A stretch of 64,000 nucleotides of DNA from positions 1 through 64,000 of the forward strand of contig MSJI02000846.1 in NCBI GenBank assembly GCA_001931905.2, in the 5' to 3' direction. The notes under the pieces were generated by a model, which did not search any database, was not told the DNA's origin, and was given only the letters and a program-made list of their open reading frames with translations. This document shows, piece by piece, positions 19,683-30,106 of the stretch (positions within the stretch are counted from its first letter, which is position 1; every line of letters starts with the position of its first letter). This DNA comes from Cladosporium sp. IMV 00045. Lineage: Eukaryota; Ascomycota; Dothideomycetes; Cladosporiales; Cladosporiaceae. A program made the position numbers and the translations under genes.

Positions 19683-22262
19683 TCAAGGATACTCGAAAAT
19701 CGCCACAGTGCGGCAGAAGGTGTTAACATTCGGGCCCTCAGGCACCAACGACACGCCATCGACCTCGACCATGTTCTGCGCGGCGATCGTGCTCAAACCG
19801 AACAAGTAAATCGCCTGGCTCTTCTCCACAGTCACCATGAACTGCTGGCAGTTCTGGGTGAGGATGCAGCCGCTGTCGTAATTATTGAAGAAGCTGTACA
19901 GACCCGCGCCGTAGTTGAAGATGTACTGGCTGTTCTTGATCACGAGGCCATACGTCTTGGCGCACGTCGGCAGGAAGCAGTTTTCGAAGGTCGGGTCTGA
20001 GTATTGGGCTAGAGGTTGGAAAGAGGAGAGGGCGTCTGGATTGTTTTGCATGTAGCTGGGAGGCAGTTGTCAGTTGGGCAATCTCTTATCTGTATTGGTA
20101 CGAACTTACGCTGTCTCGCTCTGAATGATGCCGATGAAGAGGTTCTTCGCGTTCGCGAAGTTGTAGTTATACAACATAGAGTGTTCGAAGGAGCTACCGT
20201 AGATCCATACGGGTCCCTCGGATTCGACCAGCAGACCGCGGCCATTGTATATGTCGATCTGGTTGTGGTCGTCGAGATCCATCTCGTGATCGGCTACCCA
20301 CCCCCAGTTGTTGCTCATGAACAATGACGCTTGCTTCGTGATGTGCAGGATCATGAACGCCACCCAGCACTTGTCGGCACCGTGAGCTCTGGCGGGTCTC
20401 TTTGCGCAGTTGTTCGCCTGCAGTTGTGTTCCGTTAGTGCCACCAAGACGGAAGTGCGTGTCCCACATGCCAGCGGTACCGGGCGCAGTGGCTGCCAGAT
20501 TCCATTCCATGACGATAGCGCCTCGAGTCTGACCACGAGTTTCGAAGAGCATGTCAGTGATCTCAACCTCACCCACCTCGCCTGGTCTGCCGACGCGGAA
20601 CGCAACGCGAGGATTGTCCATGTCATCGAACGCTGGCGAGTTCTCCACCATAATGATGGCCCACATCTCGCCGACGATCTTGATATTGATCGGGCATTCA
20701 ATCGTGTCGCGGATGATGTACGAGCCGTGATCGAAGTACGCGATCTCGTCACGCTTGATCGAGTTGAGGAATCGCTGTACGCAGTCCGTCTGGTCTGTGA
20801 CACCGTCGCCCGAGCAGCCAAAGTCCATGGCCGACTTGAACTTCTCCACTGGCACACCTTCGTACTGTGGTTTGCGTCGCAGGAAGAATCTGTTGCGTGC
20901 ATCTAACAGAATCTGCGGCTTCGGTGCCTTGCCGGTTTCTTGTTGGATTCTGGCAGATCTCGCAGCTGGTCCATAGCAAGTAAGATTGTTCTCTTGATAG
21001 GTAGATTCGAAGGCAGAATACACTCGGCCTTGCATGTAGCTATCGATCTTTCTGTTTCCGCGGGCAAGCACGGTACCATTAGGGTACGATACGGCGGGGT
21101 CTGTGTTGATGAAATCCACATTGTCGAGAATGAGAGTTCCAGCAGATGCAGGCGTACTCTTGCCACTGAACGTAGTGACAACACCGAATTGCGTATTTCT
21201 CATGGTAGAATCCAGCATGATGACCGAGCCCATAGCCGGGATATCACCGCCTTGGGTCATGTCCAAACCAACACCACAGTCGTTAATTTCGATGTCCTTG
21301 TACAAGAAGACCCATGCCCAATTCTGGTAGATAGCCGTATTGCATTTGTTGAAGGTGGCATTGACAATGGTGAATTGCTGATTACCAGAGAAGAGGCAGA
21401 TGTGGCCGTTATTGAAGATGAGATCTTCAAGCCAACCTCCTGATCCGTTGTCCATGAAGATGCCCTTCTGCTGTGCATTATCGCCTATTCTCACCGGCGC
21501 TAATTCAAAGACGATGTTTTGCAGGCTTGTAGCTTGCGCGACTTGCCAATGGATGCCTGAGCAAATTCTTTCTGGGGGCACCTCTGTCAAGTCGATGACG
21601 AAGTTGCGTATTTGCCTCCACATGTTGTTCTGATTTGCATACCAGTTGAAACCATATGGAAGGTATACATTGGCATCGATCAGACCGATCTCGTCGAAGT
21701 CGCTTGTTGCTTTCAACACGGGGAGATCATTGGCGTCTCCCACAAGCGACGTGTGGTAGTACATGATGATGCGTTTCGAAGCCCGGTAGACTCCAGCAGG
21801 GAAGTAAACGATGGCAGCTTCTGAGAGACGGCTGTCGCAACCCAGACCGCATCGGTCGCCGATCGAGATAGCAAGATTGAGTGCCACGCTATCGTCGGTG
21901 ACACCATCTCCTTTAGCACCGTAATCTTTGACGTTTCGCCAGATCACGAAGGACGTGTTGCCAGCATATGGCGATTTTCCCTGTCGTTTGATTTGAGATA
22001 CCCAGTACGGCGCCCCCGAGCCGTAACGCTTCTGATGTTGATGTGTGTTGGGAGGAGCGGTGTCGGCGTCGAGCTCAGGGATTACATCAAGTTGTGGGCC
22101 CGTAAAGGCATTTGGATACCTAATGCTCAGATCCAGTTCCGACAACGCGTAATCTTCAACAGATCCGAAGTTGACATTTTCGATGCCGGCCGTGGAAGTG
22201 ATGATCGCAGAGAGTACAGCGGCGGTAGCGAAGACGCTGCGAAACACTGCTGATTTGGCCAT
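19683..22262 (-). CDS. Secreted exo-beta-1,3-glucanase, GH55
   Basis: Exons 20110-22262 and 19683-20055 are joined over a 54-base intron; 841 residues. GH55 enzymes cleave beta-1,3-glucan from the fungal cell wall or other glucans. Residues 1-26 form a signal peptide (hydrophobic core, cut after ITSTAG or nearby), and KR dibasic sites at 78-79 and 92-93 may be Kex2-type processing sites. The family's two right-handed beta-helix domains are both visible. Each opens with the pectate-lyase-like block: KDYGAKGDGVTDDS near 112 and MDFGCSGDGVTDQTD near 477. The length is typical of GH55. It is tail-to-tail with the DUF7708-like gene, 174 bases apart. Confidence 0.95.
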
Positions 22263-23234
22263 GGAAGGCTAATTGTCGATATCAACAGGTAGAGCTCCGT
22301 TCAAAGATAATGAGGCAGAGAGCGCATTAACAGGACTACACGTCCAAGCTGGCTACGCGTCTGCTAGCCATGTTTGCCACATATCTGGCTTGGAATGTTG
22401 TCCACCAGCCTAATTTCTCGAGGCTGGATGACCAAGGGTCCCCACGCAAGGGACATTGAGCGAGACACAACATTGCGAAGAGAAACGCGTTATCCGTATG
22501 GTAGTCTGTAGACCGTCAAGAGATGCAAAATGTTGTTGCTTGCCCTCGGGACTCCGCCGAGCATTGCGCATAGAGATTGACGTGTGTAGCATTGCTGAAG
22601 TGGCGGTACATCCGGCTCAGAGGATACTAGCCATTCACAATCCAACTTTCCTTTTCATTTGAGCAATCCAGCATGAGATCCCGATTGCCTGTCGGAGCAG
22701 ATTTAAGTTTTTCTTGAAAAAGAAGAAGTATCATGTCGTTCGGTACCAATGCTGCAGCAACAACGCCAACCTCGACTTTGGCAACAGTAATGTACAAGTC
22801 CCCGAATGCCTCACAACAGCTCAAACTCGCAAAAGACATGGGCCATGCTAGGCAATAATGACAGATCGCCTAATATCCTGAGAATGTACTCAAGAAACAG
22901 CAGGCAAATGTGGCATGCTTCCAACAGCCTCGGTCCTTCGCACTCCCACCTGGCAGAACAAAAACCAGGACAGCAAACACCGCAACTGACTCATCGGATG
23001 GCAGCAGTGGCAGAAAGTGCCGCACTCACAAGAATCGATGCCATGCGAAATCGAACGGAAAGAGACAACCGACGCTGATATGAAGGGTATTTCGTAGCGC
23101 CACTGTCCAAGAGACAGAAAAGGCATCCCGTTGTGAGCAAGGCACAAAATACGAAACGAAATCGAATTCAAGTCGTCGCCGTGAATAACAATTGAGAGTC
23201 GTAGGTCGTTTTCTTTTAGGAATTGTAGTTCGCA
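22263..23234. other. Intergenic region upstream of the GH55 gene
   Basis: These 972 bases hold the glucanase promoter and the 3' flank of the CDC26-like gene. I see no gene, repeat or RNA in it. Confidence 0.6.
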
Positions 23235-23465
23235 TCATCTACCCGAATTCAAGCCCATCCTCTGCTCTCTAGCTTTCTTCGCCCGAGCCGCATGAGCCCG
23301 AGCGCTGGCAGCAGGAGAGTCGTCGTTTTCCTGCAGGCTCTCTGTGGTGTCTTGAGAACTCTCCCTGTGATGCGCCTTCATAGCATCGCTGGCTGCTTTG
23401 CGCTGCTCGAAAGCGGCGATATCAGCTTGCGTGAGAGTGATCTGCGTTGGCGAGCGTGATAGCAT
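23235..23465 (-). CDS. CDC26: CDC26-like anaphase-promoting complex subunit
   Basis: Small single-exon gene of 76 residues. The N-terminus MLSRSPTQITLTQADIAAFEQRK matches, in pattern, the fungal CDC26 N-terminal motif (MLRRxPTxxxLTxxDIAAYExRR) that binds the APC6/Cut9 TPR groove. The remainder is Ala/Ser/Arg-rich and disordered, as in the family. The ATG at 23465 was chosen because the upstream codons contain no ATG and the motif begins exactly there. Cdc26 stabilises the APC/C ubiquitin ligase scaffold. It is divergent from the next gene with about 230 bases between. Confidence 0.72.
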   Translation of the reverse strand: MLSRSPTQITLTQADIAAFEQRKAASDAMKAHHRESSQDTTESLQENDDSPAASARAHAARAKKAREQRMGLNSGR

Positions 23466-23693
23466 GATGATTGAGCGTGATGAGCGATAACCAATCAATA
23501 TCTGCAGGTGTGTTTCTGGGTGTTATATGGTGAGGTTGAAGGAGAGTCACGATGTTGTTGTCGCGATTGGTCGCGATTGCCCTAAGGGGAAGCGAGCCGG
23601 AGCGGGAGAGAGCCAGGGCTTGGCTAATGGCGCTTCAGAGAGATAATGTTGCGAACAGGACACTAGGAATCGCCAGCTAGTGCCACGGTCACG

Positions 23694-24908
23694 ATGATAC
23701 AACAACGCGGCGCTTCCCTGCTGAGCTCTGCCGAGAGGCAACTCCTGCGCCAAAATTGGCAGCAAAACAGACAATGCTTGCGCTGCTTCCACATGTCGAA
23801 GCAGTACATGGCCGAGGAGGGCAAACCGAACGAGGCCAACGACAATGGAACTCCTTACAACGCACCCAAGCGTGGACCGAATCGCCAGGAGCGCGCTGCC
23901 AAAGTCTCGTCTGAGATCTCTGCTCTCGCCGCCGACCTCCCGAAGGCCAACCTCAATGGACGAAACGCCGAAGTGGATGGAGCCCAACCGAGAAACTCTG
24001 GCAATAGCCCTCGATCGCAAGCAAACCAGAAGATAGGCCCGGATGAGAGCGCAGGGAAAGAAGGCCCATTTGCTCAGGCACTTGGAACGCCCGGCCATGG
24101 GAACAGGATGACTGACCCAAGTGCCGGCGGCCCGAGTGTAATGGCGCCTCGAGGTGGAAGCGTCCCAGAGGCACCAGCTACGAGCCACCCCAACAGCGGT
24201 ACCGTCAGAGTACCTGCTGCCTCTCCTTCACCAGACCCTTCCGCCGTACGCCCAACCGCACCAGCCAAGAATCTCTCTCCCAAGAAGCCAGCTCAGACTC
24301 CCGAGGCACTCCTGGCAAACTCCAACACATCCACCCTCCTCCTTTCAAACACCCCAGGCATGGTCGAGGACCGCATCAACCTCCTGACTCCCCGCAGCAC
24401 CCTTGCCAGCGACGCCAAGCCAGAGATCAAACAACGCCTTCGCTTCTACGGAAACAAACTCACAGCCTTCCGCTCCCTGAAAGAGAAGACCGAACACGTA
24501 GAGCTCCATGAAAAGCTGTCTGCGGAGCTAAAAGAGGTGCAGAAGGAGGTGCAGCAAGCGTTGGACAAGGGCACGCCCAAGGACAAGCTGGGCGAGGAGC
24601 TTCTGTGGAAGAGAAGAAACCTCGAAGGGGCAGTGCGGAGAACGCGCGAGTTCAAGCCTCTGCCACAGACGGTCGCGCAGGAGATCATCAACCGCATGGT
24701 GGTGGGCAAGTACGACGAGCAGGGCCTGTTGAGCGGCAAGCAGCCACACAAGCAGCCTGTTGTGAACTCGGTTGCGAAAGAATTGCTCAGGAACTTTACA
24801 TACCTGGGCAAGGACTCTGACAAGTTTCTCGGCAAGCTGAAGAGTCTGCTTCCCGCTGCTGCTCCTGCTGCCGCGGCGAAGAAGCCGGCGGCGCAGGCGA
24901 AGGCATAG
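23694..24908 (+). CDS. Conserved hypothetical protein
   Basis: Single exon, 404 residues, family not recognised. The first 40 residues are rich in Arg/Gln with few acids and could be a mitochondrial presequence, but this is weak. Residues about 45-205 are low-complexity Pro/Ala/Ser/Gly. The C-terminal part (about 240-380) is helical and charged (SLKEKTEHVELHEKLSAELK) with a conserved-looking block FKPLPQTVAQEIINRMVVGKYDEQG. The tail is Ala/Lys-rich. The ATG at 23694 is the first in frame. It shares its upstream region with the CDC26-like gene. Confidence 0.75.
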   Translation: MIQQRGASLLSSAERQLLRQNWQQNRQCLRCFHMSKQYMAEEGKPNEANDNGTPYNAPKRGPNRQERAAKVSSEISALAADLPKANLNGRNAEVDGAQPRNSGNSPRSQANQKIGPDESAGKEGPFAQALGTPGHGNRMTDPSAGGPSVMAPRGGSVPEAPATSHPNSGTVRVPAASPSPDPSAVRPTAPAKNLSPKKPAQTPEALLANSNTSTLLLSNTPGMVEDRINLLTPRSTLASDAKPEIKQRLRFYGNKLTAFRSLKEKTEHVELHEKLSAELKEVQKEVQQALDKGTPKDKLGEELLWKRRNLEGAVRRTREFKPLPQTVAQEIINRMVVGKYDEQGLLSGKQPHKQPVVNSVAKELLRNFTYLGKDSDKFLGKLKSLLPAAAPAAAAKKPAAQAKA

Positions 24909-25300
24909 GTGTTGTCATTACGTGTATAAAAGCAAAAACAATGTACCAGTAATTGAAGAAGAATAAAATTTGAAATTCATCATCCGTTGCTGTACTATTC
25001 CCTATGCATGACCATTATGAGGCGGCGTGTCGAGATGCAGTTCTTCTTACGTCCTAGCTCCGAGTAATGACTTGGGCGGCCGCGAGCGACCAGGCTGCTT
25101 TGCTCGTCCTCCAAGCCTGAACACTCGCTGAACGCGCCCCCTTGCAGGTTCAAAGCCCCCCGAGCCGAGCTATGCAGGACCTGTAACTTCTTGCCGTCTT
25201 GCTTTCCAAACTAGCAAGATCCTTCATTCGAACTGCTCTCGACGAGCCAAAATACATCTCCAGACATAGCCGCATGGCTCGAAAGTTAGTGTTCAGGAAA
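24909..25300. other. Convergent intergenic region
   Basis: These 392 bases lie between two stop codons. An AATAAA-like signal is visible at about 24962. I see no gene. Confidence 0.6.
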
Positions 25301-26437
25301 TCATTGATGGGCATTGGTCGAATTCTGCTGCTCGAGTTCCGCTTGCCTTATAGGCGCAAAGTAGGGGTGTGCCATCGCCTCTTTAGCCGTGAGGCGCTCC
25401 TTGTAAAACTGTTAGCATTTGATACGAGTTGCAGTAGAGACTCGTCAGAATATCACTCACCTGGTGATCGTAGCGTAATAACTTGTCAAGGAAGTCAATC
25501 GCGTCGTTGCTGACGAACCGCTGGTTCTCCGAGTTGACAAAGGCATGCCAGTTCTTCTTGGGGAATCTGCCAAGAATATCGTCGTACTGTGCATCAAGTT
25601 CAATGTCGTACTTGTCGAGGTAGTCAAAGAGGTCCTCCGTTCCCAGCACCTTTGCGATCTTCACCAGTTGATCGGAGTTTGAGTTGCCGTGGAAGAAGGG
25701 CTCTTTCCTGAAGATCATGCTGGCAAACATTGCTCCCAAGCTCCACATGTCTAAGCTGTAATCGTACTCCTGGAAATCCACAAGCAATTCTGGGCCCTTG
25801 AAGTAACGCGAGGCAACACGCACGTTGTACTCGGTTCCCGCGTGATAGAACTCCGCAAGACCCCAGTCAATCAACCGGAGCTTGCGAGCTTCGTGGTCGA
25901 TCATGACATTGTGCGGTTTGACGTCTCTGTGCATTATGCCCTTCGAATGGCAGAAATCGAGCGCCTTCAGGAGCTCATGGATGTAGTAGCGGACATCGAT
26001 GTCCTGGAATTTCGGGTACAAGGTGCGGAAGTCGGTGTTATTGACGTGCTCGAATATCAGCGAGGGCGTTTTCGATTGCGAGTCTCGTACCACGTCGAGC
26101 AACGCGACAATATTGGGTCCGCCAGAGAGGTTTTGCAGGATTTTGATCTCGCGCTTGATCTTCTTCTTCTTCACAGGCTTGAGGACCTTGATCACGCACT
26201 TTTGGTAGTTGACCACGTTGATGCCCTCGAAGACTTCACTGTATTTGCCGCGGCCTGTAAGGAATGTAACGTTAGCCATCAAAGCCAAGCAATGCGGCGC
26301 ATGTGTCTCGAAGTGTCTTTACCTATTTTGCGCACGACCTCGTAGTTCTCCAGGACACCCCAGCTGATGTTGACACTGTCATAGTCCCAGTATGCCCTGG
26401 GCATCTGCTGATTGACGTCGGCGTACACGCGCGCCAT
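25301..26437 (-). CDS. CKA1: Casein kinase 2 catalytic subunit alpha
   Basis: Three exons: 26323-26437, 25461-26254 and 25301-25408, with introns of 68 and 52 bases; 338 residues. CK2 is a constitutively active acidophilic Ser/Thr kinase of nucleus and cytosol. The N-terminus [20 protein letters not shown] and the Gly loop [11 protein letters not shown] are characteristic, as is the basic stretch [15 protein letters not shown]. The catalytic loop is [21 protein letters not shown] replaces the usual DFG, which is diagnostic for CK2. Exon 3 gives [20 protein letters not shown], as expected for the end of the kinase lobe. It is divergent from RPP1. Confidence 0.97.
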
Positions 26438-26943
26438 GGTGACGATTCGAGCGCGCTCGCTCTCTGCGCTCTGCAAGTGGGATGTAGCGGGGTTGGGAGA
26501 AACGGAGAGCGGTCAGGCTGCGAGGAAGAGGTGCAGGTGAGCGCGTGGCGCAGTGGGTGTCAGGGTGGAGGCTGGTGGCCGCAGCCTCGAGGGTGAGGTC
26601 AGAGGGTGGAGGAAGACGGAGCCTGAGCAGCCTCTTCTCTGATGCGAGGTCGACTGGTATTGCTGGAGCAGTAGTGTGGCTGTTGGACTCAGACACTCTG
26701 CGAAGGAAGTGGGGTTGTTTGAATCGGGTGCTTCCGCTCAGGCTCGCTAGCCTTATCGGCGACTGCTAGACTTGACTTTCACTTCGCAATTTGAGCATGT
26801 GATCACTTAACATTCACTTCCCATTTGCGACTTCCCTCTTTCGGCGCGTCGCGGATATGGAGGCTGGATCATGAATTATTGCGTTATTGCAAACTACCCA
26901 CCGAAAGGAGCAATGAGGAGGCAGCACCAACACAACACCAGCC
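26438..26943. promoter_or_regulatory. Divergent promoter region CKA1 / RPP1
   Basis: These 506 bases lie between the two ATGs. No distinct TATA box was found. Confidence 0.5.
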
Positions 26944-27961
26944 ATGTTTTACGACTGTAATATTCCTTGGACCGCGAACGATTCCGGCATCCCAAGGACT
27001 CTGAACTTCCTACACGAGCTGGGCTACAATGTCGTCGCTCTTAACTATGCCATGACTGGCAAGATCCCCAATGAACTTGTGAGCACAGACGATGTCTCAT
27101 GATTGCATCGCTACACTTTGCTGACAGCTCCAGTCCTGCGCGATACCCAATCCTCTTCCATACAAGGACCTCCCTCCAAAACTTGAGATTAGGCGACGTA
27201 TAACCTTGACTCTGACCGATTCGCTTCAAAATGCGCGACTCAATGCGCTAGCTGCACAATACGACATACTCGCGCTTCGACCGGTTGACGAGAAGACACT
27301 CCAGCTTGCTTGTGGCAGCCTCGATTGCGACATCATCTCGCTCGACCTCACCCAACGCTTTCCATTCCACTTCAAATTCAAGACACTCTCGGAAGCGATC
27401 AAGCTCGGAAAGAAGATCGAGATCTGTTACGGACAAGGCTTGCTCGGAGATAGCCAAGGACGGAGAAATTTGATCAGCAATGTTACTCAGTTAATCCGCG
27501 CTACGCGATCTCGAGGTCTGCTGATTAGCTCCGAGGCCAAGGCTGCTGTCGCATGTAGAGGACCATGGGATGCGATCAATCTGGCCGCAGTCTGGGGTTT
27601 GGGACAAGAAAAAGGATACGAGGCTATGACCAAAGAAGCCAGGAACGCCATGGTTGGTGCGCAATTAAAGCGGACAAGCTACAGAGGAGTTGTGAACGTC
27701 GTATATGGAGGCGAAAAACCTGTGTCCGAAACGAAGACACCCGACGTCAATGGTAAGGCTGGCAAGCAGACAGGCGCCACAAACAGCCAAGCCACCAATC
27801 CCACCAATGGCCAGAAGAGAAAGTCGGATGTCCTGGGCAGCGACACAAACGATAGTAGCTCAGGGATTCCCATGAGCAAAACCCAGATGAAGAAGCGCGC
27901 AAAGAAGGAGAAAATGGAAGCCGAGGCTAAATCAGTGGGCGGGAAAGCGCCTAGCAAGTAA
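26944..27961 (+). CDS. RPP1: RNase P/MRP protein subunit Rpp1 (Rpp30 family)
   Basis: Exons 26944-27078 and 27128-27961; 322 residues. The Rpp30 family has a TIM-barrel fold and belongs to the RNase P and RNase MRP complexes that process tRNA and rRNA precursors. The start MFYDCNIPW and the block TLNFLHELGYNVVALNY fit the family. The middle contains the barrel strands (YDILALRPVDE, CDIISLDL, KIEICYG), then RGLLISSEA and a Lys/Ala-rich tail. The acceptor can be either of two AGs six bases apart (27127 or 27133), both in frame, which would include or drop LQ. Confidence 0.92.
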
Positions 27962-29074
27962 GTAATAAGCTATTGAACAAGCTCATGTCAAGCTCCCAAC
28001 CACCTTCGGAGCCAACGCAAAGGCATACTAGAATGGCAACTGCTGTTTCCCTTTTCATTTCTAGAAAAGGTTGCCTTCGCCAAGATTTTATTATCCGAGG
28101 CTGCCTTATGCCTTACATCTCTGGATTCCCTTCGTTCTCTGACGCGACAGCGGCGGTGGGTCCGTCGGCCGTTCACTTACTTCACTGTGTTACCATCGTT
28201 TGTGGCACAGTCAATACCACGGAATTTTCTCAACATAGCCACCTCCCGCCCCTAGTGATATGAAGGAGAGGCCGCCCTCCGAATTCGTCTGCTCGCCCCG
28301 GATTTGGAGGACCTCAACCGACTCTATGACTTCGCCCTCTATTGCCGGCACCAAATTGCGCGTTTCAACTCCCTCACCGCTCCTGTTGAGGCACGGAGGC
28401 TTGGTGCAAGAGGCCTACCTACCGCAGCACCTTAGCTCCGCCTCAGGGTCATCGCAAGAAGCTTCAACAATTACCCGCCCTGATATTCACGCGACACAGA
28501 TCATGTCTCCAACATCCCGAGCCGTGAGGCCTGTCTCCGAACTTCGATCCTCACTTCACGCCTCGCCTCAGCCACGTGGCTCCCACGTTGATCATAACTC
28601 TAGATGTTGACGCGATATTTCTTGATATCCATACCGCGCGCGCATTTGTCGTCGTGATTTGACGCCCTCACGGTCCATCCGACTGTCTCCACTCTGAAGG
28701 CCTCCAGCATCGCCCTTTCATGAGGGATTAACGCTTTTCTCGCCCTTTAGGAAGGGGCAAAGCACGTACGCCCAACTGCAATCACTGGATCGCCTCCAAA
28801 TTGCTCTGTTTTTATGAGCCCACTTGCTTGCTAAAATAACAACTACTGGTCAAGAAGAACCGCCCTCAACATGGCTCAGCGCTGTTTCATGGTAAAAAAT
28901 CGCTCAACGCCCTGCCTCATTCTGACCAGGTAGGTCCATAAAGAAGCTGAGTATCTCTCTGCAAATCGAAAAGTATTTAGAAGAGCATCAACTCTCGCAT
29001 CTTAAGCACTTCCATCATCAGCAATCGCATCTCCACTCTACCTTTCAATCTATTCACTTTCATCTACCAATCAA
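27962..29074. other. Intergenic region, no supported gene
   Basis: These 1.1 kb contain one open frame of 116 codons (28260-28610) with a Ser/Pro/Arg-rich product. It has no domain and is not supported. The stretch is pyrimidine-rich near 28980-29070, as expected just upstream of a fungal start codon. Confidence 0.5.
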
Positions 29075-29445
29075 ATGAACTCGCAAAACGCCAACTCCTA
29101 CCGCCCCGAGAGCATCGTCTCTCCCGGCTGCCAGTCTTCTCACGCGACCTGTTCCTCGTCTGCCGTTCATTACCATCAGCACGCAGGAACGACATTTGCG
29201 CACGCCAACTATGGTCCCACACAGCACCGTCCGGCCCTTAACGCAGCTCCCCGTTCGGGCCCTCGTCAAAACGGTCCCGTCAAAGGATCTTGGTGAGCGA
29301 TCTTGTTTTCATACCTCCCTACAATTGCTGACTCTCGTGAAGGGTTTGCTGCGAATGCCGCCACACGAACAATCCCGCTCTCGCGCCAGAGCGGTGCCCG
29401 ACCTGCTCGCATTACAAGTGCATCAGGTGCTATGTCTACAGATGA
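29075..29445 (+). CDS. Small Cys-rich putative zinc-binding protein, two exons
   Basis: Exon 1 (29075-29292) and exon 2 (29343-29445) join through a 50-base intron (donor TTG/GTGAGC, acceptor GTGAAG); 106 residues. The first 70 residues are Ser/His/Asn-rich and disordered. The C-terminal 35 carry eight cysteines in the order CCEC, then NP, then CPTC, H and C..C. Fungi have many small proteins with this arrangement (W-x-C-x2-C, then C-x2-C-x-H-x2-C-x2-C), probably binding two zinc ions. No function is known to me. The splice is required to form the Trp codon before the first Cys, which supports the model. Confidence 0.68.
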
Positions 29446-30106
29446 GTAGGCTCTAGAGTAGCGCCAATCGGTGAGCTCTTGACGACGCCATTGCCAACCA
29501 GCTCACAGTCCCTACGACTCTTCAACACCAAACGACGCTTCTTGGCTCGCTGAAACGTCGTTGTCTTCTTCCTTGGGCTCGAAGGGATACGATCACTTGC
29601 AACCGCGACAAGAGAAGCATTTGATTCTGGCATTTCGCTCGTTCGACTGCTTCTTTGTGGCTACTTCTGGCATTGGATCTTCACCTTCGCGTTTTACTTT
29701 CGCATCTTGCCTTCATCTCGCCTCGTCTTCCCTTTCGCGATTCGCTCATTCATCCCCTACCCTTCACTGATGATACCCCATTTTTATGATACCCCCTTTT
29801 TCCCCAATTGCACATTCACCAAGCTTCACTTCAAGCCAGTTTCATTTGTTTATTCCTTATGTAGACCGTGTGTATTACATTTCTCGCCAACAAAAACTCC
29901 ATTTTCCACAAAAAGTTCGAGGCAGATCGTTTCCAAGTATCCAAAGCACGCGCAAGAGTCCACGCAACGCCAACGCTGTAATCAAGAATGAGAATAAGAA
30001 CAGCAACTTCCACAACTTAAACCCAGCCACCTCATTCTTAAGGCAACCAGAGAGCCTCTCGCCTTACTGAGGCCGCCAAGGCAACCAATTTTGCCACTCA
30101 CCCGCC
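29446..30106. other. Convergent intergenic region
   Basis: These 661 bases lie between the Cys-rich gene and the DHHC gene. A short tandem repeat lies at 29770-29801. A few short AT-rich frames of up to 94 codons lack recognisable content. Confidence 0.5.
29770..29801 (+). repeat. Tandem 16-base repeat, two copies
   Basis: ATGATACCCC(A/C)TTTTT occurs twice in direct succession, differing at one base. Confidence 0.85.

Noticed and set aside
28260..28610. 116-codon open frame between RPP1 and the Cys-rich gene
   Set aside because: Ser/Pro-rich, no domain, no splice support and no close neighbour context.
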